64,000 nucleotides of DNA. It comes from Ascaris suum. Its lineage: Eukaryota; Nematoda; Chromadorea; Rhabditida; Ascarididae. The notes below the pieces were generated by a model. That model did no database searches. It was not told where the DNA came from and was given only the letters and a program-made list of their open reading frames with translations. Shown piece after piece: positions 1 through 12,900 of this stretch; position 1 is the first letter of the stretch, and the number at the start of each line of letters is the position of its first letter. A program made the translations under genes and the position numbers. The DNA lies in assembly GCA_013433145.1 (NCBI GenBank), contig CM024189.1, positions 124,001 to 188,000 on the forward strand, given 5' to 3'.

Positions 1-402
1 GTTTCCGTTCTGGTTTGATTCATATCCATTGTCCTTGCACTTGTCACTTGTCATGTCGTTGCAAAATAAAGTGTACACACAGTCTACCGTCTATTAATGT
101 CACACAGCATCCATTATTATCTGCATCAGTAAGCCTTGCATTCAACTCAGACGTTTAGTTTATTTGCTTTACTTAATCAAAAAACGCTAATGTTCTAAGA
201 TAAAGCTCATAATTTATGAAAATACTGGTGGGGCACTTGTCCTCACAAGAAAAGTTGAAAATACCGCTTGAAAAGGGAGGAAACAAAGGAATAAAGTATA
301 GAAGCAAATGCTTGGACAAGGCCGCGGAAGCGTGGCTGCAGACTTTTTTTTGTGCGATTAGCACCGCAGATTCCCGCTCCTATGGCCAAAGAATACGTAT
401 TT
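1..402. other. no gene recognised
   Basis: AT-rich sequence with short open frames on both strands and no convincing splice sites or motifs. It flanks a decayed transposase-like segment. The 3' half of a Tc1-type transposase would be expected here, but I could not find its conserved pieces. Confidence 0.4.
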
Positions 403-873
403 TTACGCTCCTAGACGGTCCACGGATTTCCTATCCCTGCTGTCGTATTGGTTTGTAAATGCGGAGCGCACGAGGAGAGCGACATTCTGCGCTACCATCA
501 TCTTAAAAGTTACGTATTGGTATAAAATGTGTTGTACCGATATCTCCCATGATGCCGTGTGTTTCCTAAACATAACCAAAGTTTGCTCTAACCCACTTCT
601 TCGTCCTACCCAACGACTTTCATGTTTCCGCCGATGATCAAAAGATTCTATCACGGACGACGTCGAAACTAACCCAATCTGCTTGCGTTTGATCAACACC
701 CCAAACTGGGAAAGTACACGCAAATACTTAGCAAAAAATTGATAAAAGTGAGAAATTCGTGCCACAGTATCCACTTTCCAACTTTTTCGTTCAAGAGTTG
801 CGAAATCTCGACGTAGTTTACGCGCAGTAGCACGAGGATGCGCGACTCTGTAGTTTGTAACGTGTCGCAGCAT
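403..873 (-). pseudogene. decayed Tc1/mariner-like transposase fragment
   Basis: This 156-codon open stretch has a helix-turn-helix-like start (HPRATARKLRRDFATLERKS) resembling the second DNA-binding helix region of Tc1-type transposases. Further on, HRRKHESRWVGRRSG followed by TLVMF sits where family members have the block with basic residues, GGGS and MVWG. The catalytic DDE acidic residues and the GGGS core cannot be identified, and no terminal inverted repeats were found. I see the similarity as weak but in the right order. An inactive, heavily mutated copy is the most likely reading. A chance open frame is the alternative. Confidence 0.4.
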
Positions 874-1429
874 TTAAATGTCTATAGCTCGTTTCGATGC
901 AGAGAGTTCAGCATGACTGACGGGCATGAAGCCCAGTTCAACGAACATCCATGGCGAAATGTTTCCTAGCTTGTTCCATAGTTCTTGCTTCGGTATATCG
1001 CAAAGTGAATTGCCACGACGGCATAGGAGCAGGTCGAGTTGAAACTACCCTACAAGGGAAAGCGTATGCACAGATAAGACGTTAGCAAAGCACACTTCCC
1101 AAATGCGAACTTTCGAAGGCGCATAAGTCCTGAGTATACCAATACTGCTCAAGAAACGAGAATGACAGCAGGCAAAGTGACTCTAACAAATTCCAATTCC
1201 TATCACGTTTTGCAGGTCCATGTGGGGAGTCACTGTCTTCGTTCACGAATCTGTCAAACCGTCCTCACTGATCACCCCTTACAGCATCATACATTTGCTT
1301 AAGATGCAGTGCAGTCGAATTCAGGGCTCGTGAAAACAATCGAACTACACTCTGCGCATCAGAAATCAAAAAAATTCTTTCCAGTCACCAGAGACCTGAA
1401 ACCGCACTCCACGTCGCTCACCCTAAAAA
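874..1429. other. no gene recognised
   Basis: Stretch between the transposase-like remnant and the LINE remnant. Only short open frames are present in all six frames. Some of it may be decayed LINE 5' sequence, but nothing is recognisable. Confidence 0.4.
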
Positions 1430-2700
1430 GTGAGTGCGATAATTACGTGTTTATCAGTACCCAATGAAAACACAACATGTCTCAAGTTTTTTATGGAAGG
1501 TGGTGGTGTGGTGTCTGATTTTCCTGTATTTTGCAACAAGCACTTTAGTTTTCTCAATATTAATGCTAGATCAGCTATTAAAGCCGTCTATGAACTTAAC
1601 AACAAGACTTTCGGTAAGTGCTATTTTATTGCTATTTCTAAAACGCATCATAGAAACAATCTCATTGCCGCTTAATTTAATCTTCCCTCAAGTCCATTTT
1701 TGTTCATATTTTTCCCTTTTCGGAAGTTTGCAGCCATTCCTTCGTTGCTGAAGAAACCGCCTACTCATGAAAAGGTTATCCTCCGTTTATAAAGTTTTCA
1801 AAGTATCCGTCAGAGATGAGATAATATATGGTTTCACTTGGAAAGACTTTCTAGATTCTGGGCAGTTCAAATTCGTCATGATCCGCTCATATTATCGCAA
1901 GTTATTTCTTGTTGAGGTGATCGAGCGTCTATGTTAAATGTGAGAATTCTGACCGAAATCATCTGCATTAATTATGCAAAACTTTCTGATGTGGTCTTCC
2001 ATGAAAAGCTGCTCTAGAAATTGGGAAAGTCTGGCACTGTCGGTTTTTTTTTTCGAGTTAGAGCATTTTTATGTAAATGAACTTTCAGGTGTGGATTGGA
2101 GATAGTTACTTCGCCCCACACCCATTTCATGGTGGAGTCTTGGTCTCTGTATCGTTCTTGTGAGCATTAACGATATATCCGGGAACACTGTGAGTAGCAT
2201 CAGGCTCTTTGTTGATGACTTAAAAATTTATGGCTCGTTGAATGATCCTGCCTATAGCTTTCAAATTCTGCAGAAGGACCTTGATGCACTCATCATTTGG
2301 TCGAAAATATGGCAATTAAAAATCTACCATAAAAAATATCATGCAGCTCATATCAGTTTTCGATATAAATAGTTTCTCAGGCTAAGAGCTGAGGCTTTTT
2401 CTGCTGTAGATGATGTTCGTGACCTTGCCGTTTTAAACGATCCTGAACTTCACTGAAAGTTTTATTGTCCTGCTGCTGCTGGAAAGTTGTCAGGAAGTGC
2501 AAGATGTAATCTCCGCGCTAGAAAACACAGATATATTGTACGTTATCGAAGTATCTTCATTATCCACCACAGAACTGTTATGGAATATTGTGGTCATTAT
2601 TTGGTTTCTGGTCTCAAACCATCAGGAATGCCCAGGAACGCTTCATCCTTATTGCTTCTCGCAGACACTGCTTAGCCTATAGAGCGCATCAAATTACGAG
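1430..2700 (+). mobile_element. decayed non-LTR retrotransposon (LINE)
   Basis: A broken LINE on the + strand, read in several frames. At 1550-1648 the peptide FLNINARSAI...YFIAISKTH resembles the start of the apurinic-type endonuclease domain (LNxRSxxxK...IIAxxET). At 2133-2369 lies the reverse transcriptase core: SLGLCIVLVSINDISG matches the usual LGPLLFxxFINDI block, followed by LFVDDLKIYG, where the catalytic FADD box has become FVDD. At 2411-2455, VRDLAVLNDPELH matches the conserved block after the palm (VRDLGV..D..L). At 2560-2640, RTVMEYC corresponds to the thumb-region RPILEYC motif. Frameshifts and stops separate the pieces, so the element is dead. The endonuclease-to-RT distance is much shorter than in an intact element, so internal deletion is likely. 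Confidence 0.8.
2133..2372 (+). pseudogene. LINE reverse transcriptase fragment
   Basis: This is the best preserved part of the LINE remnant: about 80 codons with the INDI block, LFVDD (altered FADD active site), then a stretch ending WQLKIYHKKYHAAHIS, equivalent to the WQLxINxxKC...H/I block of LINE palm domains. The alanine before the two catalytic aspartates is replaced by valine. There is no start codon of its own and the frame stops at about 2370. Related fragments follow in other frames. Confidence 0.8.
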
Positions 2701-4032
2701 ATCTTAAAGCGGGGACCGCTGGGATATTGTACGCTCAAGTCTAACTTCATTCTCTTTTAGAAAATTGTATGTAGCTTTTTGACATCTCGCTGTTAGAAGT
2801 AATTCAGTTTGCGTCTTCCTGTAGTCGACACGAGCACCAGTTTTAGCTTGCCAGATAGTGTTGCATTTCAAACAATGTTCAGCACAATTTGTCATTAGAA
2901 TATAGAATCTGCTTTGCGCCGATGTCATTAGTGCTATCAGCTCTTTCCGCTTCTAAGCTTCGGCTGAGTCGTTTTGAACTTCATACTATTGCTGCTTTTG
3001 GGCAACGTGAATGCCTTTTCGCCCTGAGTGCTGCTTTGCGCATATTTTGATCTTCCTTGTTGTTCATGCTTACACAGTTTTTATGCGTATTCTCACCTGG
3101 AAACTTTGAAACAAATAAGCAGAATTGACTGCTTTTGTGGATTGCGATAGGAGGAATAAAGAACCAGTGTTTTTTAAGGGAACAAAATTAAGTACGAAGG
3201 TAAAACAAATTCGACTTATAGAAGTATAAAATTTTCAGAATTTGAGTTATACCACAGGTAACAGCTAATGTAAGGGCTGAATATTACGAACTTTATCTGA
3301 GGTTTTCTTGGGAATGGAAAGCTTTTGCACGTGTGTTCCAAAAGTTCATTTACAAAGATGAGCAAAGGTTCAGTGCATCGAAAACAGTTGGCTCGCAAAA
3401 TTTTTATGTGGTTCGGAAGCTTTTCAAACGTTTCCATTCAGACGATAACGAACGGATGCCTCTGCAGCCTTTTAATTAGGTGAAATTGCTGTCTCTGACA
3501 GTGGGAAATATGCGACGTTTCTCGCTTGATGTGAACATTTATTTTCTCATAACTTCGAAAAGATTGCGGCGTATTTTCAAATATCGGCCATCATTTTTGT
3601 TGGCTTTCTTGCTGAAGCTATCGAAATGCCCATAGGCATTATGAAGGCCGAGAGGCGCGTCTTTAGAGAATAAAATTCTTGGAAGAAGCGTGAAAGCGCT
3701 ATCATAAGCCGAAAACTTAGATGTATGAAAATTCAATCGGCCGCACTCCTGATGCGTATGTAACAGGTTGCAATTTGGACGGGTCTGCAACTCTGCGAAA
3801 ACAGAAAACATCTCATCGATAGAACAGAATGAGCGGAATGTGCGAGAGTGAAGCGACGCCCACTGTGCGACACGATCACGCAAGAGGTCAGCGCAGCGAT
3901 TGTACGCTCGAGATACGTGTGGCAAGGCACCACGCAAGGTGGGGGATAGGGGGGAAGGTAGACAACGTAAGAGGCGGTCCTCGCGGCCCTATTCGAACGC
4001 TCTCATTGCCGACATTTCTGTGTGCTGTCGCC
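2701..4032. other. upstream region of claudin-like gene; nothing recognised
   Basis: No coding segment recognised. The last about 200 bases (from 3829) form an open frame continuous with the claudin-like first exon, so an upstream in-frame ATG at 3829 exists. The GC-rich patch at 3840-4030 could be 5' untranslated or promoter sequence. No TATA box or clear trans-splice acceptor stands out. Confidence 0.35.
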
Positions 4033-4137
4033 ATGTGGTCGTCACCACTGCTGCTCTCCTTAACAAGCGTTTTTGGCCTCTTAGGGCTAGCGCTCACAGC
4101 ACTTGCATTAGCCACCGATTGTTGGACCGACTATCAG
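4033..4137 (+). CDS. claudin-like (PMP22/claudin superfamily, Clc-like) protein, exon 1
   Basis: This is the first exon (residues 1-35) of a four-pass membrane protein. It encodes a short N-terminus and the first transmembrane helix (about residues 5-27, SLTSVFGLLGLALTALALAT), then D-C-W31-T-D, where W31 is the first conserved residue of the claudin signature W...GLW..C...C. The exon ends in phase 0 at CAG with donor gtaaaa. An in-frame ATG lies further upstream at 3829. I chose 4033 because it places the first helix immediately after the start, as usual in the family. Proteins of this superfamily act at cell contacts or as channel accessory subunits (claudins, stargazin-like gamma subunits, nematode VAB-9, NSY-4 and Clc-like proteins). 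Which subfamily this belongs to cannot be settled by eye. Confidence 0.8.
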
Positions 4138-6433
4138 GTAAAAATAATTTATTTTTATTTCACATTCATAATTCCTACCTTTTAACGTATCGATGCCTAA
4201 CAGGCATCAATGGCAGGCGATTAATTTTGATTCTGGTGTCGAAATTTTGTATTGAATAATTTGGTGTTTTCGCGATCTCATGTCCTCAGTGCAATTTCTC
4301 ATAATCGGTCACCATAACAATTTGTGTGAGAAATTTGAGATTCTCTTGTTCGCTGCACTAATTGCATTTCTTCTCATTCTATTTAATGTCGCAAGAGAAA
4401 AGAGGCTAGATGCGCAGCCATTACTGTCGAGCGTAGTGAGAGAACAGCATAAAGTTCTTTAGGAAATCCTATGGAAAAATAAAAGAACGGCTAAAACACT
4501 CATGCCGGCATCAACGACGACATGGAAAACTTAGTTACTTCGTTTTCTAGCGCCACTTCAGAGCCTGACTGCATCCGTCACAGTGGGCCTGACCGCTGCA
4601 GTTTTGTATTTATGCGGTTGCAGGCTTCATATGACCACCATAATTTTAAGTTTCTTGTTATTTTCTATCAGATGTAAGCAAACACCACGGTGATATGACC
4701 CGCTCATCTGGTCTCTTCTGTCATCGTCTCTCGTACCGTTGCTGCCGTTCCATTCGCTGTACTTCACTGCTTTCCCGCTATTCTAACGTGATCTTTTGCG
4801 CTCCTCTTGTCGTCCGTACAGAATCCCGCTAATTTTACTACTTTTCTCTTGCCGTCGAAGTTTTTTTCTAAGGAGGGGAGAATAACGGGAACTTCCCTTC
4901 TTATCATTCTTTCTTCGAATATGTTCAAAAAGCTCTTCGTCACTTTTGTGCTGATATTTTTATAACACTATAGTTTAGCATATTCACTAAGCACAAACAA
5001 CTTTGCAGTCAAGAGTAACAGTATGCTGCTTAATTCCATGGAAGCTGGCTTACTATTCATAGCTGGCTTCAAGCCGGCCATCGCCTTTATTCAAATGTAT
5101 GCGTTCTGAGTATGAAAAACGCATAGCTGTTTTATTTGCATGTTTGGAAGCAACGATCCAGGGCGTGACGACTTTGGATCGTTAAATCACGTGAGGCAAC
5201 GGTGAAAAGACCTGCGCTGTTAAGCTCACGAACTGAGATCCCGCAAACCCCAACCCTAGACTGGGAAGAAGTGCTTCACTTTACTTCTTGTTTATCTAAT
5301 TTCTTTGAGTATTTTGAACTCTTCTTGATTTCTTTTTCACTGCAGTCTTTCTTTTTATGCACTTGTACAAGTGCGTCCACAAAGTGCACTGTGCTGGCGA
5401 TGATCTTTGCATGTGATTCTGTACCCATCTGTCCAATAACTTCACCTGTGAGCCATAAAGCTACCGCAATGAAGTTCGGTAGATATGATTTACGCCTTAG
5501 GTTAGTGTCTTGCATTAAGTTTCCTCCCAGATGATGATCATCGCTTTGAACTGCAGACACTTGGTGTTGCTGTGAAACCAGTGCACTCATGTTTATTCTT
5601 CAGCCTGTCAGCGCTATAGCCAAGGAACAAATTTTTATTAAGTATTTTTGAACCGGTGGAGAGTTTAACAGACGCAGCGTCCACGGTCTTTAATGTTTAT
5701 ACAAGAGGCTGCTCTGAGAGGATGGAAGTAAAGAAATGGTGAGTACCAAAGATGCTGGTACGATGCGGAGTTTTCGCTGCTGCTCCAGTCGGATCGACTA
5801 AAGTCATTTGAAAATGACAAAAAAGTACCTAACAACATATTTTCATAGAAAAACGAATTTACCGAGAAAAACTTGTTTTCCGTCTCCGTTAAATGATCTG
5901 AAAAAAAAGCTTGGCACATTTTCCTACAAATAGTGCTGTTTTTGCAATCAACGCATAAGAATTTAGCTTTTTTTGCGCTTTCCTAACGATCCAAAATACC
6001 CATAAATGGATTTGATATCATGTTGACCCTGCTATAACTTAAAAGGAAGGTCTCCAGTTAGGATGAAAGTTTGGGAGACTATCAGTGATGTAGGTTATAG
6101 CCACTGAATTTCACCACCATATCTTTCCTGGCCTTTTCCTAGACGCACTGAAAAGTATGTACAGGTAACTGTGTGTAGATTCAAAGTCGCCATAATGTCC
6201 TTGTGGAGAAAAACCTCTGCGATGTACTTTCGCATTAGTTATACATTCGTTTTTTGTTGTTACGGTTGTTGGTTGCGCGCGATAATCTGACAAGTTTCAT
6301 TGAGCAGGAAATAGCTCAAGCAAAAAGTGGATGGCTCGAATTGTATCCTGAGTGAAGTCAGGGTGTAGAATCAACTTACAAAACGCTAACACAAATGCAG
6401 TTGTTGATCTGCTGAATCGAATAACTTTATCAG
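4138..6433 (+). other. claudin-like gene, intron 1
   Basis: 2.3 kb intron with donor gtaaaa and acceptor tttatcag. Several short open frames on both strands, none recognised. T-rich on the + strand. Confidence 0.7.
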
Positions 6434-6578
6434 GTGAATCGGCGAGAGATCATAAACGCAATGAATCGACAAACGGAGTTGAACATGCGTCTGAAAGACA
6501 ACGTTGTCCACAACCCCCTCTACTTCTCGCGCAACTATGGCCTTTTTCTGGTGTGCTTCCCGGATGCGGTTCCTTCAG
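6434..6578 (+). CDS. claudin-like protein, exon 2 (first extracellular loop)
   Basis: Residues 36-83 plus one base of codon 84. It encodes most of the first extracellular loop: a polar, charged stretch (NRREIINAMNRQTELN) and then Y-G71-L-F73-x-x-C76, the GLW..C part of the claudin signature with phenylalanine in place of tryptophan. The loop is longer than in vertebrate claudins, a feature more like the gamma-subunit and nematode branches. Acceptor tttatcag, phase 0 entry; donor after TCAG with gtattt, phase 1 exit. Confidence 0.85.
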
Positions 6579-8288
6579 GTATTTGCTTATACCATGGAAT
6601 TGTAAAGCCCACAATTTGTGTGCCTTCTGTCTTCCTTGATATTTATCTACGTATCAAATATCTTTTTGCGTTATCTGCTACTTGCGTGATCTCTTCTATA
6701 AGTAACGCAGTCCGTGATTGATTAAACTGCCTGATTCCACGAAAAGTTGCATCCGAAGAAGGTGATCATTTCTGCAAGCGTGCGGATGATTTGGGAAATC
6801 GATTATAGCTACGCATTATAGGTACAGCAACTGAACCTGAGGCAAACATGAAATCTAGAACTGCTGGAAAGCATGCATTTATGCGGACCAAATCCAAACA
6901 TTTTGCAGCGTCCTGTCGATAAATCCAGTGTGTTATGTATATCGTTTCGAAAGCAGACTTTAATACCAAGCGAACTCCATAACATTCTCGGAATAGAGTG
7001 TACAATGTATAAATTCGTGCAAATGAATTTGCTGTTAAGTTACACTTTACTGCTTTATTTAACTAGCATGTTCCTCAGTAATACATCTCCCTATGAAAAC
7101 GCGAAGTTCATGGGCCGGAAATTCTTCCATTTCTTTTGCTAATTTTTCGATAATTTAACTCGTTGCTTTTGCGTTATTTCCTCTTTTTTTTTTGATGAAG
7201 CTGTAGCAAATCGGATGTGAAAAAGCTGCAACATATACTGCATTCGTTAATTTGTGTTAAATAAAGATGAAAAAATTTCCTTAATTGTGTACATGACCTT
7301 GACAGTGGCTTATGTTAATTATAGTAGAATTTGTTTTTGAATCGACTTCACATTGCATTATTGAAAATTCCCCTGAAATTTATTCTTCCTTTTTTCAGTT
7401 AAAAGTACAAGATCAAACATGGAGAGTTCTCAACAATTGATAATTCAGAAGTCTTGCAACCTCTAATCCTTGAAGACGGTGCTGGATGAACTTTAACAAA
7501 TGAACTGTGTACCCACTACTGAGTTTGGCACACCCCTATGCTACAGCAGACTTTCATGAGATGCGAAACGAATGCAGTACACGAGAAATGCAACTGCAAC
7601 TAAATGATCGCAAACGTGTTGCAGAAATGCAATGACTTGTTGCAAACCATGCGCGTTTCGATAAATAAAAATGTCTATAAGTGAATAGTGAATTATTGCA
7701 CGTAATTAATCTGCAAGAAAGATCACTTTTGGGAGCGATTTGCCCTAGATGAATGCTACTTGGGCAGGAGGGCACAACTCACCACGCCCTGCCAGTACAA
7801 ATGAGCGGGAGAGGGCACTACAACAGCCATTACCGCTTGCGCTTTCGCATTTCGGCAAGTAGTCCAACCGCTTGCTCTAAAAGAGCGCAAATTGTGATAA
7901 GTGAACCCATGCGAATTTGAATGGTTCGCAATGTCGCAGCTACCGAGTTGGTTTTTGATTCGCATAGGACTCCAGGTGGAAGAAGTATCTTTTCGAAGTT
8001 TTATTGTGTCTTTAGGTGTCAGAGTTCACGCAAAAGGCGATGAAACATGACGAAATCGGAAATAGAAGGGTAGTCTATTGTCTTAGATTTAGTGTTCGGT
8101 GAGTTGAAATTGCTGGAAGAAGAGGCGAACGTCGTCACAGTGTTTTTACAAAGTCGTTAAAGTGGCTCTTTTAGCGTTCATATCTGCACGAATGAAATAA
8201 CGAGTGCATTTAAAACAACGTTTTAAAATATGTCTTTGTTGAGTTCGATGTTAGCAGTGCTCACTGCTAATTTTTATATCTTCTTCAG
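6579..8288 (+). other. claudin-like gene, intron 2
   Basis: 1.7 kb phase 1 intron ending in atatcttcttcag. It contains tttcag at about 7395, which could start a short cryptic exon, but it reaches a stop after about 22 codons. Nothing else recognised. Confidence 0.7.
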
Positions 8289-8534
8289 ACATTGGCAGCT
8301 TCTCAAAATTCGGTTCACCATGCATATGGAATGGCGACTATCACCCATCGGATATCGCTTTTGAGAAGTACAGCCGGCTGCAACTGTACCGCTATTATTC
8401 CATGTGGGGCGCAGCACTGCTGTATTTGCTTGGACTCACGGTGTTTGCTGCGTGCTCGGTTTTAGGCATGATCGGTTGTTGGCGACGGAGTACAAAATTT
8501 GTCCTGGCTACTGCCCTCTTCATGCTCTTCTCAG
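8289..8534 (+). CDS. claudin-like protein, exon 3 (TM2 and start of TM3)
   Basis: Residues 84-165. It begins with the second half of the first extracellular loop, DIGSFSKFGSPC95IW; C95 would pair with C76 in the conserved loop disulphide. It continues to the second helix (about 124-147, GAALLYLLGLTVFAACSVLG), a short basic turn WRRSTK, and the start of the third helix. The alternation of helix, RR turn and helix is typical of the superfamily. Phase 1 on entry and exit, acceptor ttcttcag, donor TCAG/gtttgg. Confidence 0.88.
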
Positions 8535-11500
8535 GTTTGGCGCTACGCTTCGTCTTTTTTCGGTATATTTCCTCTCTCCTTCAATCACACTGCTCACCTA
8601 TGCAGTCAGTGCATCAGAAGAAATAAGCTGTTGTTTTTGATGACAAGGTAAGGAAGTTTTTTTTTGCCCGCCAGCACCTCGCTGAAACTTCAAGCTTTCG
8701 GCTTGCACAGTCTCTTATTTCTATGGGTGCAGGCAGAGGTAACAACATGGTGTACCTTCAGGGAACAACGCTCATCGCTGTCCAATAGCTTTTGTGTGAT
8801 TTGGTTTTGAGCTTCTCACTAAATAGCTCTCCACAGCATCAGTTACATGAGCAGGTTTGATTAGCAAACGATGCAATTGCTGTAGTGACACGCAACCACT
8901 TGTGGTAGACCTCCTATCTGTTGAGGCCAATCATTTCGCAAGAGGTTTGTAGTAAAAATACAATATCGATAGTTAAGAGAGCTTTTAGGGGCATGGAATC
9001 AGCATGAATTTCACACATTTACTTACGGAGGATGCGGACTTTGTTTTCTCTAAAAACAGGGAGGACGCAGACGCCGCCTCAGTTTTACACCTTCTTTCCA
9101 TTTCTTTTTCACTTCGCACTACAGAAGTTGAAAGGTTTGCAAATCCGAGTGATTGCAATGCTAATTACAGTATTCTTATTGCTCCGTTCTCTAATTTCAC
9201 TAGTGGTCCCGTTAAAATCCATACACGCCTCCATATTAGAGTTCTGAAACGTCGAAAGCATTTCCAGTTTTTCTAAATCAGACTTTGTCTTGATGAACCT
9301 TGACTCCTACAACCTCTGAACGGTGCTTTACAGGATTGAATTTTCGAATTCCGCTCCACAATAAGACAAACGTGACAAGTACTGCATGTGGAGTTCCGCA
9401 TTTCAAGCTGGAAATGGGGAATAGCGTCGAGCGTTACTTGCATAATAATTGCAACAGCAAAGATAGAGAATATTTAAAATGACAGGCTAAAAGCCTGATG
9501 AACGTTTCGCAGGATGCAAAAGTTTATTTCGGCGAGAAGTAGGCTGATTCCCTCCTAGCTGAGCGATTCGAGATATTTCAAAGAGTATTTTTTGTTGAAG
9601 CACCATTACTCGTCAATACTGCATTCATAGACTTGTTTCTAGAGTTGCTCATTTTTTGGGTAGTGCCTTCTGACTTTGGAATCTCTTTTTCGCAGTTTTT
9701 AACAACCTCGACTTCCCCTCCCTTCTTTTGCGCACAAATATGCCTGCATTAATATTATGACCTGAAATGCAATGGAAGTCTTATGTATTTTGTGAAAATA
9801 TAATACATGCGAGGATGCCTATGATGCGGATGGTCGATCTTCGTTTCAAAATGCCACATTCAGGTTCAAGGGACCTTAAAGAACGAAACCGTAAGCATTA
9901 AGTACTTTCTGCTACATAGGACGTCTTTACAACTTAGCATTAGAATGGCGGTTATCGCTTTCTGGTCTTTTGAGGTGTATTTCATTATGCTCAAAGAGGC
10001 TTTTCCAAAACGCGGTTCTTAGAGAATAGGACGTACCGATTAGGAATACTTGACCAAGACACACTGCACGATTTCAAAACAGCGAACTGACTAAATAAAA
10101 TAAATAACGACAAAAGCAAAGGTAGTTCATTTGTAAAACTGATGGAGAACTGGGAGATCCAAGTTTTCTTGCTAGATCTTAGCGATGATTTAAAAATCTC
10201 GACGGCGAATATCGAGTTACTGGTTCATTCGGGGCCCTGTGTCAGCCTGGAATGCTTGTGGCCACCCACTGAACGCATTAATGTTTCTAGCCATCTAATC
10301 CAAAAGGAGAAACACATGTTTGGGATGCCTAGTCCCTGTAACGTCGCTGGATGCCCGCGACTTCGCCTTTCCTGATGAATATTCTTTTCATTTAGTTTTT
10401 TTCCAGTTAGAAGTTTAGTGTAGAAAAAGTACGCTCATAAATTCGCTTGAATAGTGATAGTGTCACTTTACTCACTGAAACTTTCCTCGAAAAAGTTGAA
10501 GTGATATGCAAATTACCTCTGAGTTATTATGTCCGTAATCGAAATTTATATTGGAGGCAGCCAACTGCCGCTACCGGTACTGGTCACTTATTTATATCAC
10601 ATAATTAACAGGAAATGTTTTCATGAAGGATTTTGAGCAAATCCAATTTGCAGAACTTCCATGCCTCAGAGCCTCGAATCTTGCATATTCCTCATTTTGG
10701 ATGACTCCCTAAAGTTTTCTCTGCTCGTTTTTCGTTTGACTCTCCTTGTCGTTGAAAATGATTTTCAATTCTCTTTTCACACCTAGAGTGCAGTTTTAAT
10801 GGCTTGAGAATTGGTATTGATTGATTATGAAATGCACAAATTGCTACTAAACTTCATTAGTAAAGGTTTTCGAGTACGGAGATGCGGAATTCTTGAAAAT
10901 GGCAAATTTTTACATCGTCGGCATCTGAAAGGCTTGAAGATCCGATGTCAAAATTCCTGCTTTTCAGAAACGCGATTTTCAATACATCGGTTCTTGGGGA
11001 CCTTCCTAGTGAAGCTTGGGAACAGCGCCGGTTTACCAAACAATTTCCATAGTGGAGCATCCATCTATTGCTCCTCTTCACGCACGAGGGTGAAAGCGAT
11101 ATCACCCTTTTTCTCTCCCAGCATCTGGGGACCTGGCAATCTTTTCAGGTCAATTCATCCCTCACGTATTTGCGTGTATGTTTGTCTGTGTGTTCACAAG
11201 TTTCAGCTAGCGAGCCATCAACGTTAAATGCTAAAAGTCGTCTGCAACGGCGTACACACTAAGATTACCAGACCTGTATTATTTTCTTTCGGGTGTTATC
11301 TGTCTGTCTGAATTGCTCAGGCTTAAAAGTAGCGTAAAATATGCAAATAATTTATTTAACAATGACTGCGATTCAAAAGTCAACTTTCCGTCAGCATTCG
11401 TACAAGCGTTGATCGGATAAAGAAATAGGTGGAAATCTTTGCCAGGTGGCCCAACACGTTAGCTCATTTTGAAGATTCAATTATTCAAACGTCCACAGAA

Positions 11501-12900
11501 ACGCAATCATGTTTTATTCGAGCCGATTGGAGTATAGTTCTGTTACAAAAGATTTGTTTTTTTTTTTCTCTAACCCAATGATTGCAAAATGAGAGGGGGC
11601 AGGCTAAATAGATGGTCTGACTGACGTAATATACATCTCAAACGGTTGTGAAACGTATCCAAATTTCAGGGGGAATTAAATGTCTACATAACAAAATTCA
11701 AGTCGGTGTACATAGAGGATCGTTCTATAGTATATATCAAAAAAATGAATTTCTTAGCTCTAGCTGTAGCAGTACCACATTGGAAACTAGGGGCAGATAG
11801 AAACACATGCGCAGATATGCGGAGACGTAATGTTGTCGAGGTGTGCGTTACAAAGGTACATTTAGAAAAAGCGTCAAAAGGCACAAAGATGCTGACTGCA
11901 TCTTCGTCGTCATGTGTCCTCCATCTTTGTGTTGCAGTGTTTTCGTGGAAGTGGATATCAATAGCTAGCTGTAGCATGAAACGATCCTCTGATGCGGCTG
12001 TTCACTGTTTTCGAGCGAAATGGAATAATTTAGTACTTGTTGACCAATTATACCTCTTTTTCGCGTCCTTCTAGCGATTTTTCTTTTGAAAAAGCGGAAG
12101 TCGACTTTATAAGTCGCATGTTTTAGGAACTCCTACATGCACTACATAGTTTTATTAACTGTTCCATTTCGTTGTTTTGGGAGACAACGTTTAACAAATC
12201 AGTGATGTTATTTATCACTTCAAACTCTTATCACACTCCTCTCACGATCCCTGTGCACGCGTCTCAAAATATTGGAGATATCGTTTTCAGCCGGATACTT
12301 CCTTGTGCAGGAAAGTCCGTACTTTCGTAGCATCCCTTCTCCTAATATGATCTCTTTGTCGCTTCCCTGGGAATGTGCTGAAAAATTGTTCTAATCCTTC
12401 TCTACTGATAATAACAGATAGATATTTCGGGCAAGAGGTCGGGCAAGGGCAAAATTACGAGCCCCTCCATGAGAACCAAAGGTAAATAATTGGTGTCCGC
12501 CAACTTAGGTTTGTGGAGGTGTACTTGTTCTGGACTTGACTGATGCGAACTGAGTGCTACACACTGCACATCCTTTGCGTTCCACCAGGATTTTTGTTTT
12601 TAGTTCAGGTGGGCTGACGAGTAGAAGTGTTGGACTTCTCTCAGTGGTGCGAAAACCTGTACTTGGTACTGTTGGTAGCTCCATGCTTCTTTACACAAAG
12701 AGCACTTTAGGGCACCGTAAAGCTTTACCACAGCCCATAAATTAGAATTGTTTGCTTGCGTTTCCTCATCTTGTCCAGGCAGCCATCAATACAGCGTGCT
12801 GTCGAAGTACGGTATTGTTTGCATATTTAGCTACCAGCGAGAAGTGCGCTTAAGGCTGTCGTGATACTGTTCACTCTCATCAGATTGCAAGATATTTCAG
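8535..12900 (+). other. claudin-like gene, intron 3
   Basis: 4.4 kb intron, T-rich on + strand, ending gatatttcag. An earlier acceptor-like tctcatcag 17 bases upstream would introduce an in-frame TGA, so the acceptor at 12900 is chosen. A possible 27-base phase-neutral micro-exon at about 9864-9890 (after cattcag, before gtaagc) is not supported by any similarity. No known gene inside. Confidence 0.65.

Noticed and set aside
12875..12883. Alternative acceptor tctcatcag for claudin-like exon 4
   Set aside because: It would bring an in-frame TGA into the required phase.
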